From: Acidimicrobiales bacterium
GTDB taxonomy: Bacteria; Actinomycetota; Acidimicrobiia; Acidimicrobiales; Acidimicrobilacustridaceae
Length of the DNA stretch: 64,000 nt
Direction: 5' to 3'
Assembly (NCBI GenBank): GCA_018401565.1
Contig: JAGYKS010000031.1
Location: 1 to 64,000, forward strand
Below are positions 28,821 to 36,991 of this stretch, piece after piece; the stretch's first letter is position 1, and the number at the start of each line of letters is the position of its first letter. The notes beneath the pieces are model-generated. The model was not told where the DNA came from and did not search any database. It saw only the letters and a list, made by a program, of their open reading frames with translations. A program made the position numbers and the translations under genes.

Positions 28821-29543
28821 CTCGAATGGTCGCACCGTAGCGGTGGCGTTTGCGAGGGGGTTTGAAGGTACTGACGTGGTGGTGGCGTTGACGGCAACGA
28901 CGTAGAACTCGTAGTTGGTGGTGTTGGTGAGTCCGGTGACAGTGACAGGTCCGGCGGTTATCGGGGTGCTGGGTGGAACGAATTCGGTGTACGAACCTGC
29001 CCCGAAAATTCGGTAGAACACCTGGTAACTGGTGGCGCCACCAACGATGGTCCAGTTGACGGTGACTTGCTGGGAGTCGCTGGGGATAGCGGTGACTCCG
29101 GTGGGGGCGGCCAGGGTGGCTGACGGGGAGGCCGCTGATGCTGCGGTGGGCAAGATGAGGGTATGGATCCCGGCGCTGGTGGCCACGGTGGCTGCTCCAG
29201 CGGCCAGGGCGCCGGTGCTGATGAGGCGCCGTCGTGACATCCCCGTGGTGGCGCCGTTGATGTCGGTGGGGTGCGCGTGGGTGTTGGTGTTGGTTTTGGC
29301 GACGATCACGCCTCGTTCGGCCAGGGCGGCCACGGTGTCATCGAGGTGGGCTGGCAATAGATCTGCATTGGCTGCGATGCCGGTGGCCTCGGGGATTGCG
29401 GTGGCGATGACGGCGATGGCCGTGAGTGCGTGGGCGGCGGGGCCTGATGCCCGCAGCACCACCCCTGCGCTGGCATCAAGCACGATCCAGTCAGATCCGG
29501 CCTGCTCAAACGTCAATTCGGGGTTGAACTGCCATGTGGTCAC
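27855..29543 (-). CDS. PqqD-like/Tat/FN3/seven-repeat beta-propeller exported protein
   Basis: 562 residues, not a family I can name. Residues 1-82 resemble a PqqD-like domain: WIVLDASAGVVLRASGPAA, then DDTVAALAERGVIV. Residues 102-137 are an internal twin-arginine signal (MSRRRLISTGALAAGAATVA, ending ASAA). Residues about 140-240 form a fibronectin III domain (VTVTGLTNTTNYEFYVVAVN). Residues 242-562 are seven repeats of 44-51 residues around SAVTDGTFGYFGT and PGRVVKVNLSDMT, most likely a seven-bladed propeller. GTG 29543 follows GGAGGA at about seven bases. Export by Tat after or together with the N-terminal domain is inferred. No partner radical-SAM gene is nearby. Confidence 0.8.
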   Translation of the reverse strand: MTTWQFNPELTFEQAGSDWIVLDASAGVVLRASGPAAHALTAIAVIATAIPEATGIAANADLLPAHLDDTVAALAERGVIVAKTNTNTHAHPTDINGATTGMSRRRLISTGALAAGAATVATSAGIHTLILPTAASAASPSATLAAPTGVTAIPSDSQQVTVNWTIVGGATSYQVFYRIFGAGSYTEFVPPSTPITAGPVTVTGLTNTTNYEFYVVAVNATTTSVPSNPLANATATVRPFERVGAVTLTAGERDLISAVTDGTFGYFGTDTAQPGRVVKVNLSSMTRPESPAAAAVTLNSGENFLYTAVTAGGFGYFGTHTDPGRVVKVNLSTMGRVDALTLNTGENKPRSAVTDGTFGYFGTQTNPGRVVKVNLSDMTRVGALTLETGENGLYSAVTDGTFGYFGTSTSPGRVVKVRLSDMTRVDAVTLSADEDFLESAVTDGTFGYFGTGTFPGRVVKVRLSDMTRVGAVTLSAGEDDLRSAVTDGTFGYFGTGTSFSPDGPSPSRVVKVRLSDMTRVGALTLETGENGLYSAVTDGTFGYFGTLTNPGRIVKVQVNYAV

Positions 29544-30075
29544 GACTGATCCTCCGGAGCCGCAGCGACACCGCAGGGATCTCCTACGGCGCCGTCACTT
29601 ACTTTTTACTATCCGGCGGGGAGCAAGTCACTTCGTAGACGAGAGAAAAGCCCTTGACCAATGGGGAAGCGCCCGGAGTGTCGGCCGCTGACACGGTGGT
29701 GCTGTCACGGCCACGCATGTGACGTGCCACCCATGACCCCTCCCGCCACCCAAGTGTTCGGGGGGTTCCGGGACCGGGGTGTGGACCCCTCAGCGCGCCC
29801 CGGAGGGAGGAACTCTCCTGACTCACCTGCAAAGGAGCGGGGCTTTCCGCCGAAGTCCCCGTCAGCTCAGTGCCTGCCCAAGCTCTCGAGGTGCCAGGCA
29901 ATTCGGTGACCTCCGTCGGCTCACAATGCGCTCAGCGGCTCACTCCCACCCATCGTTCGAAGCTGTTTCGCACTTCTTGTGCCGAATGACTCGGGCAGTC
30001 TCCGCCACAGCCGCTGATCGCCTTGAGGTCAGCGAAGACGCACACTTGTCCTTGATGAGCCATTGAAGGCTTGCG
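29544..30075. other. Intergenic region between the propeller gene and abiEii
   Basis: About 530 bp with no supported gene. The minus strand must carry the promoter and leader of the propeller gene. Around 29770-29870 it has GC-rich potential stem-loops and the sequence GGAAAGCCCC followed by CTCC and GGAGA, also seen upstream of rsmH. No clear promoter boxes were recognised. Confidence 0.6.
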
Positions 30076-30978
30076 CTACTGCCACTTGCGTGCTGAGGGG
30101 TTCCAGCTCCGCTCGGCGGCGCTGCGGTCAAGGACTGGGTCAGCAAACACTTCGAGGTCCCCCATGAGTTCCGAGATGTTCTCTGGGGCTTCGGCCTGAA
30201 GCTTCTGCTTGTGGCGCCATGCGAACCACTTCGCTTGGGCAATCACACTGAAGCCCTCCAGCGCAGTTCTCAGGGGGACGAGCGTGGCGCCGCGATAGGA
30301 CGCCACCGCGCTGCAGGACTCGATGAGCACGTTTCCCGATATCGAGCGTGAGCTGCTTAGGCGGTGCATGTCGACGAAGTCACGCCAGCGTGTGTTCGCA
30401 GTACCTCGTTCGATGGCGGTGACGAGCTTCTCGGCGATCACCATCTCCACTGGGTAGCCGAGTACCTGGATCTTTCCGCCGAGGATGCGCGGCACGGCGA
30501 CGACCTCAGGTTTCGGTGTGATCGGGTCTCCAACGTTGACGTCGACGTGAAAGTTGACCTTCGCCGACGCGAGGGTGGCGGGGAACGACACCCGCGCGCC
30601 CGCATAGCCGGTGCTGTCGTCGCGGATTACCTGGGCTGCGGCCTCATCAGTGTCGATGTGGAGCCCGTCATCAACATCGGTGGCGGCGACCTCTTGCAGG
30701 ATCGAAAGGATGTTGTTGACGTCGTCGTCCAGGTCGATCGCTGAGAGGTCGACGTCCCGCGTAGGTCTCCGTTGGTCGAACGCAGCGAGGAGCACACCGC
30801 CCTTGAGTACGAACTCCTCACGTCGTGGCGATTGGCTGAGGCGGTTGAGGAACCCTTCGAGGGCGAACAGGGTCAGGAACTCGTCCACCGGACGTCCGAG
30901 TTGCTTCGCTGCTGCCTGAAGGTTCAGGTAGGCGGAGCCTTCGACCGTCGCTCGCGTCGGCTTTCTCGACGCGTTCAC
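30076..30978 (-). CDS. abiEii: AbiEii/AbiGii-type nucleotidyltransferase toxin
   Basis: Type IV toxin of phage-abortive-infection systems; the family adds nucleotides to tRNA acceptor ends. 300 residues. The nucleotidyltransferase core is FVLKGGVLLAAFDQRRPTRD with DVDLSAIDLDDD (the catalytic D-X-D pair), followed by PVEMVIAEKLVTAI and TRWRDFVDMHRL (the Lys and Asp motifs). The GTG at 30978 overlaps the antitoxin stop as GTGA, so expression is coupled. Both genes are intact in a window where many genes are broken by indels. Confidence 0.9.
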   Translation of the reverse strand: MNASRKPTRATVEGSAYLNLQAAAKQLGRPVDEFLTLFALEGFLNRLSQSPRREEFVLKGGVLLAAFDQRRPTRDVDLSAIDLDDDVNNILSILQEVAATDVDDGLHIDTDEAAAQVIRDDSTGYAGARVSFPATLASAKVNFHVDVNVGDPITPKPEVVAVPRILGGKIQVLGYPVEMVIAEKLVTAIERGTANTRWRDFVDMHRLSSSRSISGNVLIESCSAVASYRGATLVPLRTALEGFSVIAQAKWFAWRHKQKLQAEAPENISELMGDLEVFADPVLDRSAAERSWNPSARKWQ

Positions 30979-31562
30979 AGGAGGATCTGCAGCGTTGCGC
31001 GAAGAGGTCCTGCGGCCTTGGGGCCGAGCTTGGCTGCCATGGCGAGTAGGTCGGACGGTTGTGTGCGTGGTTGGCGCAGCCACCGCTTCAACGCCTCAAT
31101 GGCGAGTTCGGACCCCTCCTGATGGCTGAGCCTGAACGCGTCACAGATCGAGCGTTCGGCTGAGTACAGGCCAATCTGGTAGCCGCCGCCGATTTCGAGC
31201 ATCTCCCGGCCGAGATCGAACGTGTCCGGACTGAACTTGTGCCAGGTGGCAGGTGCGGGCGTGGCAGGAGTCCGCATGCCTCGCGGCAGCGCAATGTCGA
31301 TCGTGGCCGGGATGTCGTCGGTGAGCCCATGGCGCGCCAAGGCGCTCGTGAGGCACAAGGTGGCAAGCGGGGCTCGGAAGGCAATCTCGATGAGATCCGG
31401 GTCAGCGTGGAGGTCCGAGGCACCGAACAGGCCGCGACCGATCTTCTGGATCTCCCCACGGTCCTGCAGCATGCGGAGAGCCCTGTCCGACAGGCCCTGC
31501 TTGCGGGCATCGGTGTAGCTGAACAGCGGTGGCAATGCAGCAAGCAGGGCGGAGGGGGTCAT
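30975..31562 (-). CDS. abiEi: AbiEi-type antitoxin/transcriptional repressor
   Basis: 195 residues. The N-terminal winged helix (FSYTDARKQGLSDRALRML, then EIQKIGRGLFG) is the DNA-binding part; the C-terminal domain carries TCLTSALARHGLTDDIP and SAERSICDAFRLSHQEGS. AbiEi proteins repress their own promoter. The ATG at 31562 lies seven bases after a -10 box, so the message is probably leaderless. An upstream in-frame ATG (31598) would lie inside the promoter palindrome and is rejected. Confidence 0.9.
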   Translation of the reverse strand: MTPSALLAALPPLFSYTDARKQGLSDRALRMLQDRGEIQKIGRGLFGASDLHADPDLIEIAFRAPLATLCLTSALARHGLTDDIPATIDIALPRGMRTPATPAPATWHKFSPDTFDLGREMLEIGGGYQIGLYSAERSICDAFRLSHQEGSELAIEALKRWLRQPRTQPSDLLAMAAKLGPKAAGPLRATLQILL

Positions 31563-31609
31563 GTAGAAAACTGTATCCACATAACCCCTATGTGGCAACA
31601 GTTTCCTAC
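31563..31609 (-). promoter_or_regulatory. abiE promoter with nested palindromic operator
   Basis: Outer arms gtagaaaactgt (31563-31574) and acagtttcctac (31598-31609) are inverted with one mismatch. Inner arms ccacata and tatgtgg (31577-31583, 31589-31595) are a perfect inverted pair. On the minus strand TTGCCA and TACAGT are spaced by 17 bp, forming a promoter embedded in the palindromes, with the ATG seven bases beyond. This fits autorepression by AbiEi. Confidence 0.82.
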
Positions 31610-32031
31610 ATTGTCCGAGCGGTCACGATCCCCGTCGGCGTCTCGGTACTTATCTGCCGGCCTGATCTTCGGAAGTGCGGAGTTCAGCTTCGACGACTCA
31701 TGTTTGGCCGGCGTTGCCGCAGCCAGGACGGCGTCTGGCTTGCGGGATCGACCTCGTCGCCTGAACACCACCCCGTGGCGGGGGACTCGTTGTCAACGCC
31801 GTGGTTCGGCAGCGAGGTACAACCCGAGGGGGCCAGTTGCCCCGCCATCAGGACGAGGACCACCACGCCCTGCGGTTTCGCATTCCGACTTCCAGCGTCT
31901 CGCATTAGCGCCGCCAACCCAGTCGCATTACGCTCGCCACGTACACCGGGTCAGGGACCCCGAGAACCACGGTCACGACGACCAACCCGTTGGGCTCACG
32001 TGGTCCCGCCCCGATGCAGATACGGTTCGGT
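31610..32031. other. Intergenic region between abiE and the methyltransferase gene
   Basis: About 420 bp. It holds the right copy of the 68-bp repeat (31877-31944). The rest shows only weak open frames with no recognisable protein features. The promoter of the plus-strand methyltransferase gene should be near 31950-32030 but is not obvious. Confidence 0.6.
31877..31944 (-). repeat. 68-bp dispersed repeat, right copy
   Basis: Reverse-complement partner of 27264-27331 with about eight mismatches. Both copies would read RNATGLAALMR followed by NAGGRNAK or DAGSRNAK in one frame. They could derive from an old coding or mobile sequence. Confidence 0.88.
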
Positions 32032-32694
32032 ATGGGCTTGGCGCGACGCATCCAACGGCAATTGCTGGGCGCGTCCACCGATGACTTTTCTGGTGACAAG
32101 GCCCGCACCTACGAACTGGTCCGCACCCGTCACCCCAACTGGGACGCCGAGCAGGCGGTGTACGAGACCCTGGTGTCCGGGTTCGCCGATCGATCGGTCG
32201 TTCTGGACGTGCCGTTTGGCAGCGGCAGGTTCGCCGACGTCTACAACCGCAAGCACATGTCGGTCATCGGGATTGACTCCTCACCCGACATGCTGGCCGA
32301 GGCCGTCCGGTTGCGCGTGGAAGCCACCAGGGAGTTCGATTTGCGTGTCGGCGATGCCCGCAGGCTCCCGGTCGACGACGCCAGCGTGGACGTGGTGGTG
32401 TGCTGCAGGTTCCTTGCCGGGATCGTCAGCTTCGGCGATGCCCGCAAGGTACTGGCAGAGTTCCGACGGGTGACGCGTTCAGCTGCAATCATCGACCTGG
32501 CCATCCGCAATGCCGACCTCCCCTCCCTGCGGTACCCACCGCGCCGCAGGGCCCCAATGAATGAGAAGCTGGACCGCACCCAACTCGACCGGCTGCTCGC
32601 TGAAGCCGGCTTCGGTATCGAGTCGATCCATCCGACCTTCGCCAAACCCGACGGCATGCGCGTTGCCGCAGTGTGCGTCCCACTGAGCCGGTGA
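32032..32694 (+). CDS. Class I SAM-dependent methyltransferase
   Basis: 220 residues, intact. SVVLDVPFGSGRFADVY is the SAM-binding loop (family pattern VLDxGxGxG, here PFGSG), VIGIDSSPDMLAEA is motif II, FDLRVGDARRLPVDDASVDV is motif III and VVVCCRFLAG is the post-III strand. Substrate unknown. The ATG at 32032 leaves a short basic N-terminus (GLARRIQRQLLGAS); ATG 32014 is an alternative. It stands alone, just outside the inverted repeat that ends the accessory segment. Confidence 0.85.
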   Translation: MGLARRIQRQLLGASTDDFSGDKARTYELVRTRHPNWDAEQAVYETLVSGFADRSVVLDVPFGSGRFADVYNRKHMSVIGIDSSPDMLAEAVRLRVEATREFDLRVGDARRLPVDDASVDVVVCCRFLAGIVSFGDARKVLAEFRRVTRSAAIIDLAIRNADLPSLRYPPRRRAPMNEKLDRTQLDRLLAEAGFGIESIHPTFAKPDGMRVAAVCVPLSR

Positions 32695-32874
32695 GGCTCG
32701 AACTTTTCCTCCACACAGGCCCGCCCGCCTGACCCAGTCACGTCACCAATGTCACAGCGCACTGGGCCCTGCTCCGTTGTGGATTCTGACCCAACCAGAT
32801 AAGCAGTGAGGTAGGCAGTTCGGGCTATTGCGTCTCCACGGCTCTCATCCATGAGTTCGACCAGGAGTTCACCA

Positions 32875-34248
32875 ATGCGCCGCTGTCACAACCTGGGCAC
32901 GTTCGTCCCGAATGGCGGTCGATATCGACAGCTCCTGCGACGCAGCGTCTGGTCGGCGGCGATGGTCACTTCGGCACTGCTGCTGGCAGCGTGTTCGGTC
33001 GGTGACAGCGCCCAGTTTGACCCGACGTCAGATCCCGTGTCAGTTGAGGCGTCGCGGATTGCTACCGGCGCCCTCATCACGACCGGCGCCAACTGCAGCG
33101 ATCCAACCTTGGCCCTGTTCGACTCGCCCGAGGACGTGTACCTCTCTGGTGGTCCCCAACCGTCGGAGCCTGTTGGGCTCCCCGATGGGGAGTACCACGT
33201 GCAAGTGACCGCCCCCGACGGCACTGTGCTCGGCTCCAGCACCGATGGCGAAACTGTCACCGTGACCAATGGACGCGTCAAGGACTGTCCACGTCTGGTG
33301 GAGTTGATGAGCGCCCCGTCAACAGGTGCGGCCGGATTCGATGACACCACCGACAGCAGCGGCCGGTACCGGGTGAACATGAGCCTCGACCCGCACTTCA
33401 CCTCGTCCCCATCGATCAGCACGTCATTCAACCTGCGGTCATCGGGGGCCACCGCAGGACAACTGGGGGTGGTGAAGTTCTACGACGCCAACGCCAACGG
33501 CATTGCTGACAGCGGCGAGGCCTTCATGGACGGGTGGCTTCTCCGGGTCAGCGACGATCTCGACGGATTCGCCACCGAGGTGTTCACCCCTTGGAGTTCG
33601 CCAGCAGTCCCGGGAAACTATTCAATGTGGGAGTTGATCCCCGACCAGACCAACTGGCGAACCACCACTCCGTCCCCACTGGCCGTGAGCCTGAACACCG
33701 GAGAAGAAACCGGCGGGGCCTTCGGCAGCGTGTGCCTCGGTGCTGGTGGTGCCGAGACAACGGAATTCTGGACCGACCGAAACGGTGCCGCACTCATAAC
33801 CCCGACCCAACTGCGACAACTCGCGCAGCGCAACCTGGTCACGGCATCGGGCCAGCCATTCGACCCAACGACCTACCTTGAGCTTCGCAACTGGATGCAG
33901 CAGGCGTCGGGTGCCAACAAGGCGAACGCCCTGTCGGTCGGCTTGGCGACCATGGTCCTCAACGTCAGCACCGGGAAGGTTGACCGAGACGCCCTCGTGC
34001 ACGCCCCTGCCACCCTCACAGCAAACCCAGCCGGATTCATCACCATCTCGGCGCTCATGAATGAGGCAGACGCCGCACTGGCGGCCAGTGGCGACACCCG
34101 GGTAGGCAGCGCCCAACGCCCCTACCAGGACTCACTTGCAAACCCCCTCAGGCGGGCCAACAGCAATCTCGACTTCGTGCAGTCCGCTCCTTGCCCGTTC
34201 AGTTTCGGGCAATCCAACGGGGCCGACTTGACCAACTTGGCCGACTAA
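32875..34248 (+). CDS. Putative secreted lipoprotein with an SdrD-B-like domain
   Basis: 457 residues. A signal sequence ends in a lipobox (TSALLLAACS), so lipidation at Cys is predicted. The ATG at 32875 follows AGGAG at seven bases. The middle carries VVKFYDANANGIADSGEAFM, an SdrD-B/EF-hand-like calcium-binding loop, then a repeat-like region FWTDRNGAALITPTQLRQLA and NVSTGKVDRDALVHAP. That latter pattern occurs in large surface proteins of several phyla. The end is DFVQSAPCPFSFGQSNGADL. Function unknown; probably cell-surface. The tail and the bases after the stop repeat ccaacttggccgac. Confidence 0.72.
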   Translation: MRRCHNLGTFVPNGGRYRQLLRRSVWSAAMVTSALLLAACSVGDSAQFDPTSDPVSVEASRIATGALITTGANCSDPTLALFDSPEDVYLSGGPQPSEPVGLPDGEYHVQVTAPDGTVLGSSTDGETVTVTNGRVKDCPRLVELMSAPSTGAAGFDDTTDSSGRYRVNMSLDPHFTSSPSISTSFNLRSSGATAGQLGVVKFYDANANGIADSGEAFMDGWLLRVSDDLDGFATEVFTPWSSPAVPGNYSMWELIPDQTNWRTTTPSPLAVSLNTGEETGGAFGSVCLGAGGAETTEFWTDRNGAALITPTQLRQLAQRNLVTASGQPFDPTTYLELRNWMQQASGANKANALSVGLATMVLNVSTGKVDRDALVHAPATLTANPAGFITISALMNEADAALAASGDTRVGSAQRPYQDSLANPLRRANSNLDFVQSAPCPFSFGQSNGADLTNLAD

Positions 34249-34274
34249 GCCAACTTGGCCGACGAGGCAGACGG

Positions 34275-34706
34275 TCAGGGTTCCATCACGACCCAGCCTC
34301 GCCGCTGGAGCTCAGCCGCCAAACGATGCGACGGAAGCTTGCGCAGGGCCTTTTCCGAGGCGGACAGTCGTTCTCCGGCGCTTGGGGCTCCGGCGCTTGG
34401 GGCTCCGGCGCTTGGGGCTCCGGCACTTGGGGCTCCGGCAGCCGGACCTCGGGCGGATCGCCGATCATCAGCGGTTCCACTGTCTGGGGTCACCGCTCCA
34501 CTGGCAGCGTCGGCCTCGTCACGCAACTGCGTGATGAAGGCGTCGGCTTCGTCCCGGGTGAACTTCCCGCCCGCCTGCCGTTGGGTGAACCCCATCGGAC
34601 CCCGTGCGTCACGAAAGTCCTCGTGCCCGGCTTCAACAAGAAGTTCCAGGAGTTCCCGAACCTGGTGATGTGACGCCGGTGGCCCGGACTGTTGCCCAAA
34701 CGCCAT
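34275..34706 (-). CDS. Conserved actinobacterial protein of unknown function with PSAGA tandem repeat
   Basis: 143 residues. The N-terminal domain has HQVRELLELLVEAGHEDFRD, ARGPMGFTQRQAGGKFTRDE and ADAFITQLRDE, seen in many small actinobacterial proteins whose role I do not know. A linker of four APSAG units (15-bp tandem at 34373-34432) joins a helical end, ALRKLPSHRLAAELQRRGW. ATG 34706 is preceded by GGGGAGG at good spacing. It lies next to dps on the same strand with a 16-bp gap, so the two may be co-transcribed. Confidence 0.75.
   Translation of the reverse strand: MAFGQQSGPPASHHQVRELLELLVEAGHEDFRDARGPMGFTQRQAGGKFTRDEADAFITQLRDEADAASGAVTPDSGTADDRRSARGPAAGAPSAGAPSAGAPSAGAPSAGERLSASEKALRKLPSHRLAAELQRRGWVVMEP
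34373..34432. repeat. Four 15-bp tandem repeats
   Basis: Unit ctccggcgcttgggg on the plus strand, four copies, the last with one change. In-frame in the minus-strand gene, where it encodes Ala-Pro-Ser-Ala-Gly repeats. Confidence 0.95.
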
Positions 34707-34722
34707 GGTGACGCCTCCCCGC

Positions 34723-35199
34723 TCAGGCCAGCAGACTGCGGAGCATCCAGGCCGTCTTTTCGTGCACCTGCATGCGCTGGGTGAGCAGGTCGGCGGTGGG
34801 CTCGTCGTTGGCTTCGTCGACCACGGCAAAGATCGACCGGGCGGTGCGCACCACCGTCTCTTGACCCTTGACCAGACGACGGATCATTTCGGTGGCGTCG
34901 GGTTGGTCGACGTCCTCGGGAATCGACGTCAGCGCCGCGAACTCCCGGTAGCTGCCGGGGGCGATCATCCCCAACGCCCGGATCCGCTCGGCGATGCCAT
35001 CAACGGCCAGAGCCAACTCGGTGTACTGCGCCTCGAACATGAGGTGCAGTGTCTGGAACATCGGCCCAGTCACGTTCCAGTGGTAATTGTGGGTTTTGAG
35101 GTACAGCGTGTAGGTGTCACCCAGAAGCCTCGACAACCCTTCGGTGATGGCGAGTCGCTGGGGTTCGTCAATGCCAATGTCGATGGTCATGTCGCTCAT
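34723..35199 (-). CDS. dps: Dps-family ferritin-like DNA-protection protein
   Basis: Dodecameric iron-storage and DNA-binding protein of stress and stationary phase. 158 residues, intact. The ferroxidase signature is [20 protein letters not shown] followed by [20 protein letters not shown]. The C-terminal helix has [20 protein letters not shown]. No lysine-rich tail is present, so DNA binding would use another surface. The start ATG at 35199 is preceded by AAGGAGTG. Confidence 0.93.
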   Translation of the reverse strand: MSDMTIDIGIDEPQRLAITEGLSRLLGDTYTLYLKTHNYHWNVTGPMFQTLHLMFEAQYTELALAVDGIAERIRALGMIAPGSYREFAALTSIPEDVDQPDATEMIRRLVKGQETVVRTARSIFAVVDEANDEPTADLLTQRMQVHEKTAWMLRSLLA

Positions 35200-35245
35200 G
35201 GGTCACTCCTTGATTGCCGGACGCTGCTGGCTCAAGTGTACGGCC

Positions 35246-36778
35246 TTAGCGGGACCGGCCACCTTGGCCACCGGAGCCACCAGTGCCCGAGCGACGACCA
35301 TGAGCCTGGCTGCCGCCACCGGAACCACCGGGACGTGACGATCCTCGCGACGGTCCACCACCGGGACGGGGCTTGCCCGACCCACGCTGTTCGCCACTGC
35401 GCTGGCCACCACCGCTGCCTGCGCCACCGCTGCGGCTGCCACCGCCACTGCCTTCTCCACCGCTACGGCTGCCACCGCCAGTGCGGCGAGGGCCGCCACG
35501 ATGCTCGGGGCGTGATCCCCGGCTGCCACCGCTGCGGGGCTTGGTGGCCGGGGCCGACGGCGGGGTGTACGCCACACGCTCGGCGGCAGGCCCCACCAGT
35601 TCGGTGATCAGGGGGGCACCGGGCTTCACCTGGGTTGTGACCGGCCTGATGCCAGCGGCCTTGGTCAGCTGCTGCACGTCACGACGCTGGTTCGGCATCA
35701 TCAGGGTGACCACCACGCCTTCGGCACCTGCACGGGCAGTACGGCCCGAACGATGCAGGTAGGCCTTGTGCTCAGCGGGGGGATCGACGTGGACCACGAT
35801 GCCAATATCGTCGACATGGATGCCGCGGGCGGCAATGTCGGTTGCCACCAGCACCCGGGCCCGGCCGTCGGAGTACGCCGCCAGATTGCGGGCACGGGCT
35901 GCCTGCGAAAGATTGCCGTGCAGTTCCACTGCCGGGATGCCCTGCTTGGCCAGTTGCTCAGCCAGCTTCTTGGCCCCGTACTTGGTCCGGGTGAACAGCA
36001 GGCTGCGTCCCGACCCGGAGGCCAGTTCCCGCACCACTGCCGCCTTGTCGCCGCTGGAGACCTCCAGGACGTGATGCACCATGTCGGGAACCGGCGATGC
36101 TTCCGAATCCACCGAGTGGGTGACCGGGTTGTTCAGGTAGCGACGAACCAGGATGTCCACGCCACGGTCGAGGGTGGCCGAGAACAACAGGCGCTGTCCA
36201 TCAGACGGGGTGGCATCAAGCAGTCGCTTCACCGACGGCAGGAACCCGAGATCGGCCATGTGGTCGGCCTCGTCGAGAACTGCGACACGGACGTTGTCGA
36301 GACGACAGTGTCCCTGTCCGATGAGATCCTCGAGGCGGCCGGGACAGGCCACCACGATGTCGACACCCTCGCGCAGGGCCTTGACCTGCGGCCCCTGGCT
36401 GACGCCGCCGTACACCGTGGCCACCCTCAAGCCGGCAGCACGTGCCAACGGGACAAGGGTGTCTGCCACCTGGGAGGCCAGCTCCCGGGTGGGGACCAGC
36501 ACCAGCGCACGCGGGCGCCTGGCCTGACGACCGTCGCCCGAGCTTGACAGGGCGACCACCGTTGGGATGGCGAACGCCACCGTCTTGCCCGAACCGGTGC
36601 GGCCACGGCCCAGCACGTCACGACCTGCGAGAGCGTCGGGAAGCGTGGCCGACTGGATGGGGAACGGGGAGGTAATGCCGTCTTTGGCCAGTGACTTCAC
36701 CAGGGCGTCGGGCACCCCGAGTTCGGCAAAGCTGGCACCAGGCGCGGACGCAGGGGCAGAAAGAGTTGAACTGGACAT
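35246..36778 (-). CDS. DEAD-box RNA helicase with RGG-type tail
   Basis: RhlE/DeaD-like helicase, 510 residues. Motifs in order: FAELGVPDALVKSL and PFPIQSATLPDALAGRD (Q motif), GRTGSGKTVAF (I), LVPTRELASQV (Ia), VLDEADHMADLGF (II), LFSATLDRGVDI (III). The second domain has TDIAARGIHVDDI (V) and YLHRSGRTARAG (VI). The last 110 residues are Gly/Arg/Ser-rich (SGGSRGSRPEHRGGPRR and similar), as in cold-induced helicases. ATG 36778 follows GGAAGGA. A 213-bp gap upstream may be a cold-shock-type leader, but I see no defined motif. Confidence 0.95.
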   Translation of the reverse strand: MSSSTLSAPASAPGASFAELGVPDALVKSLAKDGITSPFPIQSATLPDALAGRDVLGRGRTGSGKTVAFAIPTVVALSSSGDGRQARRPRALVLVPTRELASQVADTLVPLARAAGLRVATVYGGVSQGPQVKALREGVDIVVACPGRLEDLIGQGHCRLDNVRVAVLDEADHMADLGFLPSVKRLLDATPSDGQRLLFSATLDRGVDILVRRYLNNPVTHSVDSEASPVPDMVHHVLEVSSGDKAAVVRELASGSGRSLLFTRTKYGAKKLAEQLAKQGIPAVELHGNLSQAARARNLAAYSDGRARVLVATDIAARGIHVDDIGIVVHVDPPAEHKAYLHRSGRTARAGAEGVVVTLMMPNQRRDVQQLTKAAGIRPVTTQVKPGAPLITELVGPAAERVAYTPPSAPATKPRSGGSRGSRPEHRGGPRRTGGGSRSGGEGSGGGSRSGGAGSGGGQRSGEQRGSGKPRPGGGPSRGSSRPGGSGGGSQAHGRRSGTGGSGGQGGRSR

Positions 36779-36991
36779 GGGAATTTTCCTTCCGGAGCTA
36801 TTTCAGATGGCCGGTGATGAACTTGGGCCACCCGCTCTACGGAGCGAAAAACCTCACACTTGCCGGGAAAACTTCCGGCTTTCACACACGACCGCGCAGT
36901 ACCGGAGTGGTACCGGCGCCCACTCAGTGTGCCACACCACCGCGGCGAAACCAACCATCCCCCGCCGCCAGCGTCGTCTCGGCGCTGGGGC

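Noticed and set aside
27880-28905. Plus-strand frames opposite the propeller repeats
   Set aside because: They are shadows of the repeats; the minus strand has the Tat, FN3 and blade structure and a strong Shine-Dalgarno sequence.
29544-30075. Known metabolite riboswitch in the propeller-gene leader
   Set aside because: I compared by eye with cobalamin and cyclic-dinucleotide riboswitch patterns and found no convincing match.
31684-31917. Small protein reading AALMRDAGSRNAK across the right 68-bp repeat
   Set aside because: The left copy shares only the repeat part, and the flanking residues are unrelated. Treated as a repeat, not a gene, though a remnant coding origin is possible.
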